From positions 1,085,001-1,149,000 of the forward strand of contig NZ_CP019952.1 in assembly GCF_002021815.1 (NCBI RefSeq): a stretch of 64,000 bases of DNA. Direction: 5' to 3'. Positions within the stretch are counted from its first letter, which is position 1; every line of letters begins with the position of its first letter. A model generated the notes under the pieces. It searched no databases, was not told the DNA's origin, and saw only the letters and a list, made by a program, of their open reading frames with translations. A program made the translations under genes and the position numbers. The DNA comes from Pseudomonas parafulva (GTDB lineage Bacteria; Pseudomonadota; Gammaproteobacteria; Pseudomonadales; Pseudomonadaceae). Below, piece by piece: positions 28,610 through 37,211 of the stretch.

Positions 28610-29526
28610 GCGTGGTGGTAAGCCGGTTCGACAAGAAATTCCAGGAGTGCCTTTTGTGCATGCAGACGGTTCTCAGCTTGATCCCAGGCGACCGAACGGG
28701 GGTCATCGAGCAGATCATGGCTGATTTCCTCGCCACGGTGGGCGGGCAGACAATGCATGAACAAGACGTCGGGTGCTGCCAGGTCGAGCATGTCGCGGGT
28801 GACCTGGTACGGCGCGAAATGCGCCAGGCGACGAGCAGTTTCCTCCTCCTGGCCCATGGAAGTCCAGACGTCGGTGGTCACCAAGTGAGCACCTTTTACC
28901 GCTTCACGGGGATCGCGCACGATCTGCACGTGCTCAGCGCCGATGGCCAGGAACCGTGGGTCGGGCTCATATCCCTCGGGGCAGGCGATGCGCAGCTGGA
29001 AACCGAATTGCCGGGCCGCTTCGATGTACGAGTTGCACATGTTGAAGCCGTCGCCGATCCACGCGACGGTCTTGCCCTCGATTGCCCCACGGTGCTCGAG
29101 GAACGTCTGCATGTCGGCCAGAAGCTGACAGGGGTGCGACTCGTCCGACAGGGCGTTGATCACCGGTACGCGGGACTTGGCGGCAAAGTCAGTCAGGGTG
29201 CTGTGGGCGTGGGTCCGTATCATCACCACGTCGAGCATGCTCGACAGGACGATGGCGCTGTCGCCGATCGGCTCGCCCCGGCCCAGTTGGGTATCGCGCG
29301 GGGACAGGAAAATGGCCTGGCCGCCAAGCTGAATCATCCCGGCTTCGAACGACACGCGGGTGCGGGTCGACGATTTTTCGAAGATCATGCCCAGCACACG
29401 GCTCTTCAGCGGCTCGAACAGCACGCCCCGCTTGCGCAGGTCCTTCAGCTCGATGCCGCGGCGGATCACCCCGAGCAATTCGTCGGTGGTGAAGTCCAGC
29501 AGGGAGAGAAAGTGCCTAGCGCTCAT
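28606..29526 (-). CDS. argF: Ornithine carbamoyltransferase (anabolic)
   Basis: Catalyses ornithine plus carbamoyl phosphate to citrulline in arginine biosynthesis. The 306 residues contain the carbamoyl phosphate site STRTR, the HPCQ motif, the ornithine-binding DVWTSMGQE region and the [10 protein letters not shown] loop. Length and sequence fit the anabolic ArgF of pseudomonads rather than the longer catabolic ArcB. ArgR-type repeats lie upstream, and argG at 37212 continues the pathway. Confidence 0.96.
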   Translation of the reverse strand: MSARHFLSLLDFTTDELLGVIRRGIELKDLRKRGVLFEPLKSRVLGMIFEKSSTRTRVSFEAGMIQLGGQAIFLSPRDTQLGRGEPIGDSAIVLSSMLDVVMIRTHAHSTLTDFAAKSRVPVINALSDESHPCQLLADMQTFLEHRGAIEGKTVAWIGDGFNMCNSYIEAARQFGFQLRIACPEGYEPDPRFLAIGAEHVQIVRDPREAVKGAHLVTTDVWTSMGQEEETARRLAHFAPYQVTRDMLDLAAPDVLFMHCLPAHRGEEISHDLLDDPRSVAWDQAENRLHAQKALLEFLVEPAYHHA

Positions 29527-29895
29527 GATTGACTACCTTATCTGCAACAGTATGCAGGCCGACCGTGCGGTTTTTTTTGACAACGGCGGTGACCTGCGGC
29601 GTAAGCCGCACGGGGCGGACGAATAGGGAAAGGCGCAATACTATAATTAAATGTCGCCTGAAACCAAGGGGTGAAACCGCTTGGCACCCCCGGCGATGTT
29701 GCAAGGGGTTTCGCAGGGCACTGTATCGCTGTGTTTTATTTGCTACGGCTGTTTGTACACGGCTTGAGGGCACATTGGCAAACGGGCAGGGCCTGCTGTA
29801 TGAGTGATAAAGACCAATTCACACCGCGAAGCACGCTGGCTCCTGTACAAGGCTGAGTTCATAGTCGAGCCATCAAGACAATGAGGCATGCGGCC
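29527..29895. other. Intergenic region between argF and the molybdopterin oxidoreductase gene
   Basis: A 369-base gap holding the argF control region (see the ArgR site) and presumably the promoter of the rightward gene. An 18-codon open frame at 29800-29856 has no convincing Shine-Dalgarno and is not called. Nothing else was recognised. Confidence 0.6.
29631..29667. promoter_or_regulatory. ArgR-type operator before argF
   Basis: Two direct repeats fit the Pseudomonas ArgR pattern TGTCGC-N8-AA-N5: AGGCGC-N8-AA at 29631-29646 and TGTCGC-N8-AA at 29652-29667, 21 bases apart. On the minus strand they overlap a plausible -10 (TATAGT at 29640-29645) with a weak -35 (TTGGTT) about 16 bases upstream, so bound ArgR would repress argF. 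Confidence 0.65.
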
Positions 29896-32004
29896 ATGAC
29901 CCGTACCCTGCACCACCGTGCTTGCCACCTGTGTGAAGCCATTTGTGGTTTGAACATCGTGCTGAGCCACTCGCCTGGCGAACCTGCCCGGATCGAGTCC
30001 ATCAAAGGCGATCCTCAGGACCCCTTCAGCCGCGGCCATGTCTGCCCCAAGGCGGTGGCACTGCAGGATATCCAGAATGATCCTGACCGGCTGCGCCAAC
30101 CCCACCGGCGCGTGGGCGACCAGTGGCAGGCGATTGGCTGGGAGGAGGCATTTGAGCTGGCCGCCGAGCGCCTTTGGCGCGTGCAGCAGGCCCACGGCAA
30201 TAATGCGGTTGCCGTGTATCAAGGCAACCCGAGTGTGCACAACTATGGGTTGATGACCCATGGCAACTACTTTTTAGGGCTGTTGAAGACCCGCAATCGC
30301 TATTCCGCCACATCTGTGGACCAACTGCCCCAGCACCTGGTCAGCCACCTGATGTATGGCCATGGGCTGCTCCTGCCGATTCCGGACATCGACCACACCG
30401 ATTTCATGCTGGTGCTAGGCGGCAACCCCTTGGCCTCGAACGGCAGCATCATGACGGTTCCCGATGTGGAAAAACGTCTCAAGGCCTTGCAGGCCAGGGG
30501 CGGACGTCTGGTGGTGATCGATCCGCGGCGCACTGAAACTGCGGTCATCGCAGACAACCATTTATTCATTCGGCCGGGCGGCGACGCGGCCTTGTTGTGT
30601 GGGCTGCTCAACACCCTGTTCGAGGAGGGCCTGACACGCGGCTCGCATCTGCCGATGACAGGGCTGGCCGATGTCCGCGCCGCCCTGACCCCCATGACGG
30701 CCGAGGCCATGAGCGGCCTGTGCGGCATCCCGGCGCAGGCCATTCGCCAGTTGGCGCGTGATTTCGCCGCCGCCGACAAGGCGGTGTGTTACGGGCGTAT
30801 GGGGGTATCGACCCAAGTGTTCGGCACGCTCTGTCACTGGCTGGTGCAACTGATCAACCTGGTCACCGGTAACCTTGATCGCAAGGGCGGGACACTGTGT
30901 ACCGAACCTGCGGTGGACGTGGTGGCGAGCACCTCGGGTGGCCACTTCAACGCCTGGCAGAGTCGGGTCTCGGGCCTGCCAGAGTACGCCGGAGAACTGC
31001 CGGTGGCGGCGCTTGCCGAGGAGATGCTGACCCCAGGTGAGGGGCAGGTCCGCGCCCTGGTCACGGTCGCGGGCAATCCCGTGCTGTCGACGCCCAACGG
31101 GCGGCAATTGGACAGGGCACTGTCGGCGCTCGACTTCATGCTCTGTATCGACCTGTACATCAACGAAACCACGCGCCATGCTGATCTGATCCTGCCATCG
31201 ACTTCAGCCCTGGAAAACGATCACTACGACACCACCTTCAACCTGCTGGCGGTCCGCAATGTGAGCCGGTTCAACCGAGCGATTCTGCCCAAGCCCGAGG
31301 GCGCCCTGCACGACTGGGAAATCTTCGTCGGCCTGGCCAAGGCGTATGCGCGCCGTGCCGGACGTGAACTGCCGCCGACCGTAGCGCCGGCGCAGATGAT
31401 CGACAAAGCCCTGCGCAGCGGGCGTTATGGACAGGCGACGCCCTGGCAGCTGTCACTCGAAACCCTCGATGCACACCCTCATGGGTTGGACCTGGGCCCC
31501 TTGCAGGCCAACCTTGCCCATCGCCTGGGCACGGCGAGCAAAACCGTCGAGGCAGCGCCGCGTGTGCTGCTCGATGACCTGCAGCGCCTGGCCCGGCAGG
31601 CGCCGCCAGAAACCGGGCAACTGCTGCTCATAGGGCGGCGTCACGTACGCAGCAACAACTCCTGGATGCACAACTATCACAGGCTGGTCAAAGGGAAACC
31701 GCGCCATCACTTGTTGATGCACCCCGATGACCTGCGCCAGCGCCAACTGCAGGATGGCCAGCAGGTCAGGGTCAGCTCGCGAGCAGGGGCGGTGCAGGTG
31801 CAGGTACAGGCGTGCGAAAGCATGATGCCAGGGGTGGTAAGCCTGCCCCATGGCTTCGGGCATGGTCGTCACGGTGTGCGCCTTCAGACCGCCCAGGCAC
31901 AGCCCGGCGTCAGCGCCAACGATCTCACTGACGAGCTGCTGCGCGACTCGGTCTGCGGCAATGCTGCGCTCAATGGCGTTCCAGTGCACGTGGAAGCCGC
32001 TTGA
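29896..32004 (+). CDS. Molybdopterin-dependent oxidoreductase with N-terminal 4Fe-4S site
   Basis: Member of the DMSO-reductase/formate dehydrogenase superfamily, 702 residues from the ATG at 29896 (an in-frame ATG at 29881 is possible). Cys10, Cys13, Cys17 and Cys50 form the C-x2-C-x3-C-x32-C 4Fe-4S motif. The molybdopterin regions (LGGNPLASNGS, VVIDPRRTETA, LYINETTRHADLILPSTSALE) and a C-terminal dinucleotide-binding domain (SNNSWMHNYHRL) follow. There is no twin-arginine signal, so it is cytoplasmic. It has no small subunit, chaperone or cofactor gene beside it. Substrate unknown. Confidence 0.85.
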   Translation: MTRTLHHRACHLCEAICGLNIVLSHSPGEPARIESIKGDPQDPFSRGHVCPKAVALQDIQNDPDRLRQPHRRVGDQWQAIGWEEAFELAAERLWRVQQAHGNNAVAVYQGNPSVHNYGLMTHGNYFLGLLKTRNRYSATSVDQLPQHLVSHLMYGHGLLLPIPDIDHTDFMLVLGGNPLASNGSIMTVPDVEKRLKALQARGGRLVVIDPRRTETAVIADNHLFIRPGGDAALLCGLLNTLFEEGLTRGSHLPMTGLADVRAALTPMTAEAMSGLCGIPAQAIRQLARDFAAADKAVCYGRMGVSTQVFGTLCHWLVQLINLVTGNLDRKGGTLCTEPAVDVVASTSGGHFNAWQSRVSGLPEYAGELPVAALAEEMLTPGEGQVRALVTVAGNPVLSTPNGRQLDRALSALDFMLCIDLYINETTRHADLILPSTSALENDHYDTTFNLLAVRNVSRFNRAILPKPEGALHDWEIFVGLAKAYARRAGRELPPTVAPAQMIDKALRSGRYGQATPWQLSLETLDAHPHGLDLGPLQANLAHRLGTASKTVEAAPRVLLDDLQRLARQAPPETGQLLLIGRRHVRSNNSWMHNYHRLVKGKPRHHLLMHPDDLRQRQLQDGQQVRVSSRAGAVQVQVQACESMMPGVVSLPHGFGHGRHGVRLQTAQAQPGVSANDLTDELLRDSVCGNAALNGVPVHVEAA

Positions 32005-32095
32005 GCTTTGGCAAGGCCGAGCATGCAGCTCGGCTTTCCGTTACAATGCGTCACCGTGCCGACGCCCGTGTCGGAAAGTCAAGCCGAGGTGCTAC

Positions 32096-32431
32096 ATGGA
32101 TATCATCGAAACGATCAAAGAGCAGATTGCCAACAACACCATTCTGCTTTACATGAAGGGCTCGCCGAATGCGCCGCAGTGCGGCTTTTCGGCCCGTGCC
32201 TCCCAGGCAGTGATGGGTTGCGGCGAGAAGTTCGCCTACGTCGACATCCTGCAGAACCCGGAAATTCGCGCCAACCTGCCCAAATATGCCAACTGGCCAA
32301 CCTTCCCCCAGCTGTGGGTCGGTGGTGAGCTGGTCGGCGGTAGCGACATCGTGCTGGAAATGTTCGAAAAGGGTGAGCTGCAGACCCTGATCAAGGATGC
32401 CGCCGCCAAGGCGAAGGCTGCCGAAGCGTAA
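32096..32431 (+). CDS. grxD: Monothiol glutaredoxin, Grx4 family
   Basis: Iron-sulfur cluster carrier of 111 residues with the monothiol active site CGFS (Cys29), plus WPTFPQLWVGGELVGGSDI for glutathione binding. GrxD-type proteins hold a bridging 2Fe-2S cluster with glutathione and pass it to target proteins. The ATG at 32096 follows GAGG. It ends at an intrinsic terminator and lies next to bacterioferritin and its ferredoxin, forming an iron-handling neighbourhood. Confidence 0.95.
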   Translation: MDIIETIKEQIANNTILLYMKGSPNAPQCGFSARASQAVMGCGEKFAYVDILQNPEIRANLPKYANWPTFPQLWVGGELVGGSDIVLEMFEKGELQTLIKDAAAKAKAAEA

Positions 32432-32443
32432 AAATGCGCTTAT

Positions 32444-32472
32444 AAAAAAACCCGCCATTGGCGGGTTTTTTT
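32444..32472. terminator. Bidirectional terminator between grxD and bfr
   Basis: CCCGCC, ATT loop and GGCGGG, with seven A on one side and seven T on the other. It can end transcripts from both convergent genes. Confidence 0.9.
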
Positions 32473-32484
32473 GGGTTGGGCGTC

Positions 32485-32958
32485 TTATTCTTCGCCCATC
32501 TGCGACTGCAGGTAATTTTCGATACCGATCTTGTCGATCAAGCCCAGCTGGGTTTCCAACCAGTCGATATGCTCTTCTTCGGACTCCAGGATATCTTCCA
32601 GGACGTCACGCGAACCAAAGTCACCTGCTGTTTCGCAGTGGGCAATGGCCGCCTTCAGGTCGATCAGGCCTTTCTGCTCGATGCGCAGGTCGCATTCGAG
32701 CATCTCCTTGGTGTGCTCGCCGATCAGCAGCTTGCCCAGGTCCTGAACATTGGGAATACCTTCGAGAAACAGAATACGCTTGATCAGTTTGTCAGCGTGC
32801 TTCATTTCGTCGATCGATTCTTTGTACTCGTGCTTGCCGAGTTTGTTCAGGCCCCAATCTTCGTACATGCGCGCATGCAGGAAATACTGGTTGATTGCGA
32901 CCAGCTCGTTTCCGAGGATCTTGTTGAGATGCTGGATGACGCTGATGTCGCCTTTCAT
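32485..32958 (-). CDS. bfr: Bacterioferritin
   Basis: Haem-containing iron-storage subunit forming a 24-mer shell. From the ATG at 32958 (Shine-Dalgarno AGGA) it is 157 residues. All ferroxidase ligands known from E. coli Bfr are at the same numbers: Glu18, Glu51, His54, Glu94, Glu127 and His130, and the haem ligand Met52 is present. This makes it an active haem-binding bacterioferritin (BfrB-like in pseudomonads) rather than ferritin FtnA. The partner ferredoxin gene bfd is just upstream in the same direction. Confidence 0.95.
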   Translation of the reverse strand: MKGDISVIQHLNKILGNELVAINQYFLHARMYEDWGLNKLGKHEYKESIDEMKHADKLIKRILFLEGIPNVQDLGKLLIGEHTKEMLECDLRIEQKGLIDLKAAIAHCETAGDFGSRDVLEDILESEEEHIDWLETQLGLIDKIGIENYLQSQMGEE

Positions 32959-33113
32959 TGGGGTTCCTGCCCTGTCGAAGTGTGCCAATACAGGGAAGTT
33001 TGAGCCTGATGACCAAGCCTGTCAAACCTAAGTAATTGAATAATAAATGAAAATTAATAGGAATAAGAATGTTTGTGAACCGCGTTGGTACGCTAACTTG
33101 TTGAATTAAGGCG

Positions 33114-33140
33114 AAAAAAAACCGGACACAGGGTCCGGTT
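33114..33140 (-). terminator. Intrinsic terminator of bfd
   Basis: AACCGGAC, a 5-base loop and GTCCGGTT, with a run of T on the minus strand right after the stem. It ends the bfd transcript before bfr, so the two are separately transcribed. Confidence 0.85.
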
Positions 33141-33156
33141 TTCGTCATTCCGTATA

Positions 33157-33375
33157 TCAGGCAGCGGTAAATTCCACTGGATAGGGCAGGGCGGCCTGGC
33201 TGACCTGAAGTTTGGTCAGTGTTTCGCGCACCACTTCCTTGGCCAGGCAGGCGCACTTGCCACACTGGCTGGCGACACCGGTGGCGGCTCGGACTTCCTT
33301 GTAGCTGCAGCATCCTTCATAGATCGCATCGCGGATCTGTCCATCGGTGACGCCGACACAAAGACACACATACAT
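33157..33375 (-). CDS. bfd: Bacterioferritin-associated ferredoxin
   Basis: A 72-residue 2Fe-2S protein that binds bacterioferritin and delivers electrons to reduce and release stored iron. The four cluster cysteines are visible as Cys4, Cys6, Cys38 and Cys41 (MYVCLC and CGKC). The ATG at 33375 matches the start of P. aeruginosa Bfd as I know it. A strong Fur-box candidate lies 44 bases upstream, consistent with expression under iron limitation. Confidence 0.95.
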   Translation of the reverse strand: MYVCLCVGVTDGQIRDAIYEGCCSYKEVRAATGVASQCGKCACLAKEVVRETLTKLQVSQAALPYPVEFTAA

Positions 33376-33418
33376 AGGGCTGACCATCGCTGGCGGGTTC
33401 GATGGGTTGGAGCTTAAT

Positions 33419-33437
33419 GTGAATGAGAATGCTTGTC
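33419..33437 (-). promoter_or_regulatory. Candidate Fur box before bfd
   Basis: GTGAATGAGAATGCTTGTC agrees at 13 of 19 positions with the Fur consensus GATAATGATAATCATTATC. The central AATGAGAAT core is typical of Pseudomonas Fur sites. It lies 44-62 bases upstream of bfd. Confidence 0.6.
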
Positions 33438-33594
33438 AAAGTGGTTTCAGAAGGCATTCGCCCCGGGTGACCAACGGTCGCGCGCTCAGCATTCGGCCTG
33501 CCACCGTAACCTGTGTATGATGGTCAACCTTTGTTGCATGTCGGGTCGGCGACTCGGCCTGGCAATGGTTCTTCACTCACATCAGGAGATAACA

Positions 33595-34197
33595 ATGAGC
33601 GTACTCGTTGGCAAGAAAGCCCCCGATTTCACCGTACCTGCCGTACTGGGCAGCGGCGAGATCGTCGAAAGCTTCAACCTGGCCTCGGCCATCAAGGGCA
33701 AGTACGGCCTGGTGTTCTTCTACCCGCTGGACTTCACCTTCGTCTGCCCGTCCGAGCTGATTGCTCTGGACAATCGCATTCCTGACTTCCAGGCGCGCAA
33801 CGTGGAAGTGATCGGCGTATCGATCGATTCGCACTTCACCCACAACGCATGGCGCAACACCCCCGTCAACAACGGCGGCATCGGCCCGGTCAAGTACACC
33901 CTGGCTGCCGACATGACCCACGAAATCTGCAAGGCCTACGACGTAGAGTCCGAAGGCGGCGTGGCCTTCCGTGGCGCCTTCCTGATCGACACCAACGGTG
34001 TCGTGCGCTCGCAGATCATCAACGACCTGCCGCTGGGCCGTAACATGGACGAGCTGCTGCGCCTGGTCGACGCCCTGCAGTTCCACGAAGAGCACGGCGA
34101 AGTCTGCCCTGCCAACTGGAAAAAAGGCGACAAGGGCATGAACGCATCGCCAGAAGGCGTTGCTGCCTACCTGAGCGAGAACGCCGGCAAGCTGTAA
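33595..34197 (+). CDS. Typical 2-Cys peroxiredoxin (AhpC/TSA family)
   Basis: Thiol peroxidase reducing hydrogen peroxide and organic hydroperoxides. The ATG at 33595 follows AGGAG and gives 200 residues. The peroxidatic cysteine is Cys51 in FTFVCPSE and the resolving cysteine is Cys171 in EVCPANW, the arrangement of typical 2-Cys Prx1 enzymes. It differs from AhpC proper, which is usually 187 residues and paired with ahpF; no ahpF is seen. It sits among iron-storage genes, fitting defence against iron-driven oxidative stress. Confidence 0.93.
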   Translation: MSVLVGKKAPDFTVPAVLGSGEIVESFNLASAIKGKYGLVFFYPLDFTFVCPSELIALDNRIPDFQARNVEVIGVSIDSHFTHNAWRNTPVNNGGIGPVKYTLAADMTHEICKAYDVESEGGVAFRGAFLIDTNGVVRSQIINDLPLGRNMDELLRLVDALQFHEEHGEVCPANWKKGDKGMNASPEGVAAYLSENAGKL

Positions 34198-34210
34198 GCC
34201 CGCGTCGAGC

Positions 34211-34243
34211 AAAAAAAACCGGCCTTCATGGCCGGTTTTTTTT
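34211..34243. terminator. Bidirectional terminator between the peroxiredoxin gene and rnt
   Basis: AACCGGCC, TTCAT loop and GGCCGGTT, flanked by eight A and a T-run. It serves the two convergent genes. Confidence 0.9.
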
Positions 34244-34283
34244 GCCAGCCGCACGGGCTGGCTTTAGCGCTGAAACGCGCGGA

Positions 34284-34952
34284 TCAATCCTGTCGCCAGC
34301 CGCCCATGTCTTTCCAGCGGTTGACGATACCGCAGAACAGCTCAGCCGTTTTTTCGGTGTCGTAGCGTGCCGAGTGCGCCTCGCGACCATCGAAATCGAT
34401 GTCAGCGCTCTGGCAGGCGCGAGCCAGCACGGTCTGCCCATAGGCGAGCCCTGCCAGGGTGGCCGTGTCGAAGCTCGAGAACGGGTGGAACGGGTTACGC
34501 TTGAGGTCGTTGCGCGCTACCGCCGCGTTAAGGAAACCCAGGTCGAAACTGCTGTTGTGGCCCACCAGGATGGCGCGCTTGCAACCATTGGCCTTGAGCG
34601 CCTTGCGGATGCCTCGGAAGATATCCGTCAGGGCCGTTTCCTCGCTCACCGCCATGCGCAGCGGGTGGTCGAGTTTGATGCCGGTGAACTCCAGCGCCGC
34701 GGCCTCGATGTTGGCGCCTTCGAAGGGCTCTACCCGGTGAAAATAGGTATGTTCGGGGAACAGAAAACCCTTTTCGTCCATGCCAATGGTGACGGCAGCA
34801 ATTTCCAGCAAGGCGTCGGTGGCGCTATTGAAACCACCCGTCTCCACATCCACCACCACGGGCAGGTAACCCCGAAAGCGTTCGGCCATCGGGTGACGGT
34901 GACCACCGCTGCCAGAGGATTCAAGTTCATCTTCGTACAGGTCTTCGCTCAC
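34284..34952 (-). CDS. rnt: Ribonuclease T
   Basis: 3'-5' exoribonuclease that trims tRNA 3' ends and matures 5S and 23S rRNA. The 222 residues form a DEDDh exonuclease domain: [11 protein letters not shown] supplies the first Asp and Glu, [14 protein letters not shown] the second Asp, and the C-terminal [14 protein letters not shown] the His and last Asp. Its ATG overlaps the pyrC stop by 4 bases, indicating a pyrC-rnt operon as in other pseudomonads. Confidence 0.95.
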   Translation of the reverse strand: MSEDLYEDELESSGSGGHRHPMAERFRGYLPVVVDVETGGFNSATDALLEIAAVTIGMDEKGFLFPEHTYFHRVEPFEGANIEAAALEFTGIKLDHPLRMAVSEETALTDIFRGIRKALKANGCKRAILVGHNSSFDLGFLNAAVARNDLKRNPFHPFSSFDTATLAGLAYGQTVLARACQSADIDFDGREAHSARYDTEKTAELFCGIVNRWKDMGGWRQD

Positions 34953-35995
34953 GCGTGTTCCTCCAGCAGGCGCCAGCGCAGTGTTTCCCCGGCGCGAAGC
35001 GGAATCACGGTTTGCTCACCGAAGGGCAGGCTTTCTGGGGCCGTCCATTGATCACGAACCAGGGTGATGGTGTCGGTGTTGGCTGGCAAGCCGTAGAAAG
35101 CAGGACCGTGCAGGCTGGCAAAGCCTTCGAGCTTGTCCAGAGCGTTGCGCTGTTCGAACGCCTCTGCATAGAGCTCGATGGCCGCATAGGCGGTGTAGCA
35201 GCCAGCGCATCCACACGCCGCTTCCTTGGCGTGGCGGGCGTGGGGAGCCGAGTCGGTGCCGAGGAAGAACTTCGGGTTGCCGCTGGTGGCGGCGTCGAGC
35301 AACGCCACCTGATGCGTGTTGCGCTTGAGGATGGGCAGGCAATAGAAATGCGGCCGTATGCCGCCCACCAGCATATGGTTGCGGTTGTACAGCAAGTGCT
35401 GCGCGGTGATGGTGGCGCCAACGTTGGCCGAAGCCTCGGTCACGAACTGGGCCGCATCGCTGGTGGTAATGTGCTCGAAGACCACCTTGAGCGAGGGGAA
35501 GCGCTCGACCAGGCGGCGCATATGCTCGTCGATGAAGCGCTTTTCACGGTCGAACACGTCGATCTCGCTGCGCGTGACTTCGCCGTGCACCAGCAATGGC
35601 ATGCCGACTTCAGCCAGCGCCTCGATAGCCGGGAAAATATTGTCGATGCTGGTCACGCCAGAATCGGAATTGGTGGTGGCGCCTGCCGGGTAGAGCTTGG
35701 CGGCGTGCACGATACCGCTAGCCTTGGCATCTCGGATGTCTTGTGGGGTGGTGCGGTCGGTGAGATACAGTACCATCAACGGCTCAAACCGACTGCCAGC
35801 CGGGCGAGCAGCCAGAATACGGTCACGATAGGCCCCGGCTTCGGCGGCATTGCGCACCGGCGGCACCAGGTTGGGCATGATGATGGCACGGGCGAAGGTG
35901 CGCGCCACATCACTAACGGTGTGAGGCAGGACGGCACCATCACGCAGATGGATGTGCCAGTCGTCGGGGCGCAGAAGGGTCAGGCGATCGGACAT
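34949..35995 (-). CDS. pyrC: Dihydroorotase (class II)
   Basis: Zinc enzyme of pyrimidine synthesis converting carbamoyl aspartate to dihydroorotate. From the ATG at 35995 it is 348 residues, the E. coli PyrC length. Metal ligands His14 and His16 lie in WHIHLRDG, the carboxylated lysine in [11 protein letters not shown], further histidines in LLVHGEVT and VFEHITT, and the catalytic Asp in FLGTDSAPH. It is transcribed with rnt and divergently from motY. Confidence 0.95.
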   Translation of the reverse strand: MSDRLTLLRPDDWHIHLRDGAVLPHTVSDVARTFARAIIMPNLVPPVRNAAEAGAYRDRILAARPAGSRFEPLMVLYLTDRTTPQDIRDAKASGIVHAAKLYPAGATTNSDSGVTSIDNIFPAIEALAEVGMPLLVHGEVTRSEIDVFDREKRFIDEHMRRLVERFPSLKVVFEHITTSDAAQFVTEASANVGATITAQHLLYNRNHMLVGGIRPHFYCLPILKRNTHQVALLDAATSGNPKFFLGTDSAPHARHAKEAACGCAGCYTAYAAIELYAEAFEQRNALDKLEGFASLHGPAFYGLPANTDTITLVRDQWTAPESLPFGEQTVIPLRAGETLRWRLLEEHA

Positions 35996-36124
35996 TGAGG
36001 ATTCCAGGCGGGTCGAACTCAAGCCGTAATGCTACCGGAAAAGCCCCTCCAGAGCACAGGTATCAAGTTTTCCCGCGGCCGCCCGATACTGTAAAGGTGA
36101 GTGTCGAATTATGTGGAGCCCGCC

Positions 36125-37090
36125 GTGCGCCAGCGTTACCTAGCCCTGTTTATCGTGTTTGCCAGCGTGCCGGCCGGTGCCTTGACGTTTCAGACACGCA
36201 TGGAGCGCATTGCCTGGACGGTGGAGGGTGACGCGTTCGAATGCCGGCTGACCCAGCCGATAGACGGTTTCGGAAGCGGTGAGTTCGTACGCCGTGCCGG
36301 TGAGCAACCGGTGTTCCGCCTGCGCTCACAAACCAATGCGATGGGTGCCGGCGGTGCCACCTTGCTGGCTGCTGCAGCGCCCTGGCAACCTGGGCGCGGG
36401 GACATCAACCTGGGCAATGTGCGCATGGCACGTACCGGCGTGCTGTTCAACTCCTCCCAAGGCCAGGCCAGCCGCTTGATCAACGGCCTGCTCGATGGCC
36501 GCAGCGCCGTGGTGCGCAACTTCGCCGGGGAGGGCGGGCGGGCAATGGAAGTGCGCGTGCTGCCGGTCAGTTTCGCCAAGGCCTACAGTGACTACCAGGC
36601 CTGCGCCAGCAAGCTGTTGCCGATGAACTACGACCAGGTGCGTCAGACCCAGGTGGGCTTCCCCGGTGGCGGCATCGTGCTGGATCAGGCGGCCAAGACC
36701 CGCCTCGATGTGCTGCTCGAATACATGAAGGCCGACCCCAGCGTCAATCAGGTGGCCTTGGACGGGCATTCCGACAACAGCGGCAATCGGTTGACCAACC
36801 GCGACCTGTCCCGCCGGCGAGCACTAGCGGTCGCCGATTACCTCATGGCCCACGGCGTGCCTGAAAGCCAGATAACCGTGCGTTTCCACGGCGAGCGTTA
36901 TCCGCTGGTCAAGAACAACAGCGCCGGCAATCGCGCCCGTAACCGGCGGGTCAACATCGAACTTGAGCGAGGCCCTGCCCAGGCGCAGCCCACGCAAAAG
37001 GCGGTCGAGGCCCCCGCTGCCTCCGCTGCCCCGGCGCAGGCTGCAAGTGCCACCAAGTCGGTCCCGGACAAACCCGCCACTGCAAAGTAG
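36125..37090 (+). CDS. motY: Flagellar stator-ring protein MotY
   Basis: Outer-membrane-linked OmpA-family protein of the T-ring, which in Pseudomonas supports MotAB/MotCD stators. The 321 residues start with a signal peptide (about 18 residues, ending near PAGA-LTF), then the MotY-specific N-terminal domain and a C-terminal peptidoglycan-binding OmpA domain (ALDGHSDNSGNRLTNRDLS, NRARNRRVNIELE). A Pro/Ala-rich tail follows. GTG at 36125 is preferred because GGAG lies seven bases upstream; a GTG at 36101 is an alternative. The position beside pyrC and rnt matches the P. aeruginosa motY locus as I recall it. No other flagellar gene is near. Confidence 0.88.
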   Translation: MRQRYLALFIVFASVPAGALTFQTRMERIAWTVEGDAFECRLTQPIDGFGSGEFVRRAGEQPVFRLRSQTNAMGAGGATLLAAAAPWQPGRGDINLGNVRMARTGVLFNSSQGQASRLINGLLDGRSAVVRNFAGEGGRAMEVRVLPVSFAKAYSDYQACASKLLPMNYDQVRQTQVGFPGGGIVLDQAAKTRLDVLLEYMKADPSVNQVALDGHSDNSGNRLTNRDLSRRRALAVADYLMAHGVPESQITVRFHGERYPLVKNNSAGNRARNRRVNIELERGPAQAQPTQKAVEAPAASAAPAQAASATKSVPDKPATAK

Positions 37091-37115
37091 CGGCCGTCGC
37101 GCCATCGACAATTCT

Positions 37116-37157
37116 TGTCGCTTTGTCGTCAGAAGCTGTCGCGCCTCTATAAATTGA
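37116..37157 (+). promoter_or_regulatory. ArgR-type operator before argG
   Basis: TGTCGC at 37116-37121 and again at 37137-37142 are exactly 21 bases apart. The second is followed by N8-AA (37151-37152), fitting TGTCGC-N8-AA-N5; the first has CA in place of AA. It lies 55-96 bases upstream of argG. Confidence 0.65.
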
Positions 37158-37211
37158 GCCTCAACGCCGTTAGAATCGGGCCTTTTCCGTACAACCCCGT
37201 GGAGTGATGGC

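Noticed and set aside
29800..29856. An 18-codon open frame before the molybdopterin oxidoreductase gene
   Set aside because: No good Shine-Dalgarno, no similarity and no leader-peptide features such as repeated amino acids.
33040..33080. AT-rich Fur-like stretch between bfd and bfr
   Set aside because: Only about 10 of 19 positions match Fur, little more than the AT content predicts.
34955..35998. A 347-codon open frame antisense to pyrC
   Set aside because: Shadow frame; pyrC carries all active-site residues.
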